Part shown: positions 60,370-64,000 of the stretch, piece after piece | Position numbering within the stretch: position 1 is the stretch's first letter | How the letters are laid out: each line of letters begins with the position of its first letter | Source: Cryptomeria japonica | Taxonomy: Eukaryota; Streptophyta; Pinopsida; Cupressales; Cupressaceae | NCBI RefSeq assembly: GCF_030272615.1 | Contig: NC_081408.1 | Coordinates: 402,717,889 to 402,781,888, forward strand | DNA length: 64,000 bases | Direction: 5' to 3' | The notes under the pieces: model-generated | Database searches by the model: none | Told to the model about the DNA's origin: nothing | The model's input: only the letters and a program-made list of their open reading frames with translations | Position numbers and translations under genes: made by a program

Positions 60370-62140
60370 CAATGCAGTCTCAAGATAAAATAAGTGAAGA
60401 GAATTTCCTAATGGTTCTTAGTGATTACCAAAATAGAGATCATATGAAGTGTATTTCAACATAGTGGTACTAATGAGTATGAGTGTGTGAATATTATTTA
60501 CTCCTGTCCAACTAATCTTCATTTTGTAACCATGAGTCACAAGAGTGGTTGGATTGTTTCAAATCTCTTGGAAATCTCCAATTTAGCAATAGAAAGTAAA
60601 CACTTTGATGAGTTTTTCATAAGAAGCATAGTATCAAAGAGAATACATAAATCTTTTATATGGTTATATAATAATTCCTATCCTAGATGCAGAAATGGTA
60701 AATGGCGCCACTCTTTGGAAAAGAGTATATAAATCCATCTTATGAGTTTAAAATTATAACAGCTCAGCATGGAGAAGAAGAAGATTTAAAGTTGCAAGAG
60801 TGTGAGACGCACATGCAAGGTATGGAAATAATGCTGGAAAAGATATCTTTTTGATTTCTGATACAAAAGATGGCGACAAATACAATGCATTTAGTCTTAG
60901 GTTTGCAAGATGGAATTGCTATCCTTATATTTCTCACTAATTAGAAAAGATTAGTCTTCTTAACTTCACAAAGGAGGAAAAAGATAAGCATTTTGATCAT
61001 TCCTATGAGTTTAATATAAAATCTGAAGGAGACAGTAATAGCACAAATGCACTTGACTTCATTTCTTTCTAGCAATCTACTCACAAGGGAAAGTGCTCTA
61101 AGCATTGGAAAAGAATTAAGAATACCACTTGCAATAAAAGACACATAGATTTACTCAAATGCAAAATTGGCTATGCACCAAGGAGTGGGATTCTAGTAGC
61201 CAGGGGATTTGCACAACTCATCTTGGCAAAGGATCCAACACAATGCTGTCGCACTGGTTGTTGGTCATGACAATCAAGAATATGTATTCATTGCCTAGGA
61301 TTTGTGGTGAGTATGTAATGTGAAAACAAAAGATTATGACAGCTGATGATCTCACTGAGTTTGACCAGGCCAATTTTTCCTGCTTTTTGTAGAGTTATGA
61401 TTCAATTGAAGAGAATGCATATGTGTTTGTCAATACAAGTATGCCCAAATGATAGTCGAAAGGCAGATGTAATGCAAGAAGAGGTTTTGAAGTTTGTGAT
61501 GAGATTGGTATAATTGTTCCTAACAAATTTGGCATATCCTACACTTGGATAAATCAGCCACTTAATGTTGCCATGGATGAACATAAGTATGTAATGCATT
61601 TGATGCTATGAGAACTGAAATAATTACAGGTGTAGCATCGTTGCATCCTAGCAGCAAGTTTCTATAGTTTCATATAAAAGGGAGCTAAATTTTACATTTG
61701 AAGAAAAAGTGATGTGAACAAGTACGGCGATAGAGAATATGCACACTTAACTCATTTATTGGTTGATTATTAAATAGAAGACTCCAACAGGCCATGGAAT
61801 TAGTTGGTAGTTGAACCTTTGATGTCAAAGGACTAGTTGTGCATTTTGCCATGGGAGGGAGTCAAAGGTTGATGATGTGGAGCTATCTTTGGGCGGATAA
61901 CTCGGGTGGAGCACATGAAGAATCAACAAGGATTGTCATTTTGCCAATATTGCACAAAAATCTATAAAGCTACACAAATGGAAAGAGCAACTATTGGTAA
62001 CAACTGAGAAAGAGTTTTAAGCTCTAATTGAGTTGGACAAGATGAAGAGGCTAATTGAAGAGCTAATTTGAAATTGTAGGAAGGCCTAGATGACAAATGA
62101 AATAAATGATGTCAGGAATAAACATCAATTACTATTACAG
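60370..62140 (+). other. Degraded repeat sequence, no recognised coding
   Basis: Purine-rich on the plus strand with short frames; it probably continues the gypsy remnant upstream (pol region) but I could not identify any pol motif. Confidence 0.35.
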
Positions 62141-62141
62141 A

Positions 62142-63000
62142 TGTAATGTCCCCTACCTGATTAGCATAATTAATCTAGTTCAATACACTTGTGACTTAAA
62201 AATCTGTGCTATCCATAGTTCAATTAATTGATTATTAATAAGTGAATTGTTCATCAGCCATATTAGATAATTAAGTCTGTCTTCCATAACTCTTAATGTA
62301 AGTACCAATCCTTGTTACTACTTCAGCTTTAAGGAAGGAGGAGGATATGTATGTTACCAAAGCACTTAGAGACCAACTACAATAGGTTCCCTCACAGTTT
62401 ACAGATCCAAGCCCTTACCTCTCTTGGGTCTATACCCTCAACTCTTACAGGTCGCTGATCCCCACCCTATTTTGGGACTTGACCTATTGCTTGGATTTAG
62501 ACTGCCCCTCTTTGGAACATCTCATCTCCATCTCCTTAAATACTGATAATAGCAACAGAGGAATGGTTTATAAATATATTTATATATATAGTTTTATTTA
62601 TTCATTTTCCTTAATTCATCATATTGTATTATTATTCTTTCTGCTAATAAATTTAGATATGAATTCCATATTATTATATTAATTTCTGCTTTTAATCTTA
62701 ATAGCTAATCATTTATATTATTTATTGCTATTAGCTTTCTACTGTTCAACACATTGTATATATATATATATTCTTTAAATTATATTTCAGATATTATACT
62801 ATTCAGCAGAATGTTACAGAATGAAATAATGATAATGCAACAGTAATTGCCCAACATGCCGTTGGCAGTGTGATACAATTTGCTGACTCCTCTTGATTCA
62901 GCCTTTTTGTCTTTTTCTTTCCTTCGATGCCCTCTCCCCACAAGGAATCCTGTCTTATAAACTTTTCCATTGGTCTTTGTGTGCAAGGACGTGGCTTTTG
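62142..63000 (+). repeat. LTR-like start TGTAATGTCCCC, extent uncertain
   Basis: TGTAATGTCCCCTACC at 62,142 looks like the start of a plant LTR. Text near 62,400-62,530 has paired C-rich words. A TATA run lies at 62,757-62,770. No partner or end was found, and the stated end is only indicative. Confidence 0.3.
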
Positions 63001-63118
63001 ATCAACATCCCTTCCGTACATCGTAATTTTAAGAAGCTGTTGCTAAGAATAATGGAATCGTTCCCTTTCAACAGCACATCAATACTTGGGATTAATTTAT
63101 TATACTATTTAATATTGA

Positions 63119-63132
63119 TTTTTTTTTTTTTT
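63119..63132 (-). other. Genomic poly(A) tract (A14 on the minus strand)
   Basis: A run of 14 T on the plus strand. On the minus strand it follows an AATAAA signal (63,161-63,156) by 23 bases, exactly the arrangement of a polyadenylated transcript copied into DNA. Confidence 0.7.
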
Positions 63133-63568
63133 GGGTCGGTAATAATAGTTTTGATTTTATTAAATAGGAAGAATATACATAGAGATATAGAAATAGTATC
63201 TTCGCAACACCAAACTTCTAATGCTTCCCAATAGTCCAGAAGCACAAAAACACAACCACCTAACAACCATAGTCCCCCTTACAAGTCAAAAAATCTGTCT
63301 TCCCGTTCTGATATATCTACTGTATATCAATAAAGAAACTACATTGAGCCCGCTTACTACAACCGAAATAAATCAACACCCCTACTTACAACTGTATAGA
63401 GATAAACTCTGTCACTAAAATAAAATTCTAATACTAAGATCCATCTTACATCTTAAGCTATGATTAACACGAGGATAACTACAAAATTCAAAAATGAAGA
63501 AAAAGACAAAAAACTGCCGCCATCGTGCCTTTGTTTACCTTTTCAAATGATCCATCGCTCCCTGTGAA

Positions 63569-64000
63569 CTATATGCGTTCAGGCTCCACTATGATTCTTA
63601 ATATCTCGCCGCACCGCTTGCCCCTGTTTTTTGAGCGACCCCGTCTCATAACCGCATTCGGCCAAGCTCTCATTAACTCATTCTCCTCCTGCTCATGTCG
63701 TCGAATGATTGATTTGCGATTTTCCCAGGCCCTTGCAATATCCAGTTCATATGCCTCTTTATCCACCTTGCCCTCCCACCTTACAAAGGGAACAATTCCA
63801 AACTCTACAGCTTCTGCACTGTCTTCAATCCCTTCTGAAATATCCGACCCTACTCCTAGAATCACCCACTCTAATATGGAGTTCAAACCTTCAAGCATCT
63901 CGTCCTCAAAGAGTGATGTTGCAATCCATTTAACCACTTCGGTGTCTTCTCCCAACTCAAGACCCCAAGCAATTATCATGGAATTAATATCCAAATTTAC
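63569..64000 (-). CDS. C-terminal part of an unrecognised protein, LINE or retrocopy, open to window edge
   Basis: A minus-strand frame is open from the window edge to a stop at 63,569-63,571, at least 141 codons. The first codons visible are GTA AAT TTG, so the true start lies outside. The protein is acidic at first (EDTEVVKWIATSLFEDEM), then contains PFVRWEGKVDKEAYELDIAR, and ends basic (MRRGRSKNRGKRCGE). I do not recognise a domain. About 400 bases of 3' untranslated sequence follow, then AATAAA and a poly(A) tract. It has no lesion in the visible part, so the insertion is fairly young or the frame is still under constraint. It could be the last frame of a LINE or a processed copy of a host mRNA. 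Confidence 0.5.
   Translation of the reverse strand, partial: VNLDINSMIIAWGLELGEDTEVVKWIATSLFEDEMLEGLNSILEWVILGVGSDISEGIEDSAEAVEFGIVPFVRWEGKVDKEAYELDIARAWENRKSIIRRHEQEENELMRAWPNAVMRRGRSKNRGKRCGEILRIIVEPERI

Overview
This window looks like intergenic DNA from a large, repeat-rich seed-plant nuclear genome. A conifer or other gymnosperm is my best guess. I base that on the very low gene density, the layers of old LTR retrotransposons broken by stops, a LINE remnant of a type I associate with conifers, and one clear plant gene for a chloroplast envelope protein. I see no bacterial, viral or organellar gene organisation. The species cannot be fixed from the sequence alone.

Left block (1-19,766): this is one minus-strand Ty3/gypsy element carrying two later insertions. 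Its long LTR (about 2.87 kb when reassembled) is present twice. Copy A (1-2,448) is cut by the window edge. Copy B starts at 5,271 and ends at 19,766, but is split by (i) a 5,319-bp element with ~600-bp terminal inverted repeats and a 5-bp target duplication (5,898-11,216), and (ii) a 6.5-kb LTR element with no recognisable pol (12,553-19,099). Copy A provides the uninterrupted sequence for both sites. Between the LTRs lie a primer-binding site, a decayed and partly duplicated gag, and an unusual acidic reading frame, but no pol.

Middle block (19,767-42,500): this is a patchwork of remnants. It holds plus-strand frames of unknown family, an LTR-like segment, a minus-strand gypsy gag-protease pseudogene, an array of about a dozen hairpin-forming repeats (29.76-30.42 kb), further unknown frames, a miniature gypsy derivative with two LTRs and gag only (~36.7-39.39 kb), and a LINE reverse-transcriptase remnant.

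Gene (43,073-43,708): this is a complete, uninterrupted reading frame for a TIC20-II-like protein, a component of the inner-envelope protein import machinery of chloroplasts. It is the only convincing functional host gene here and lies between decayed repeats.

Right block (43,930-64,000): a plus-strand Ty1/copia element (47,235-56,464, target duplication GCTGC) carries a second, minus-strand copia element in its 5' LTR. It is followed by AT-rich spacer, a tRNA-derived SINE candidate, a gypsy gag zinc-knuckle remnant and an LTR-like start. At the edge is a minus-strand polyadenylated 3' end (poly(A) signal, 23-nt gap, A14) behind an open reading frame that runs off the window: a LINE or a retrocopy.

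No new biological system can be claimed. The most unusual structures are the hairpin array, the long-TIR element with TG...CA ends, and the polyadenylated frame at the right edge.
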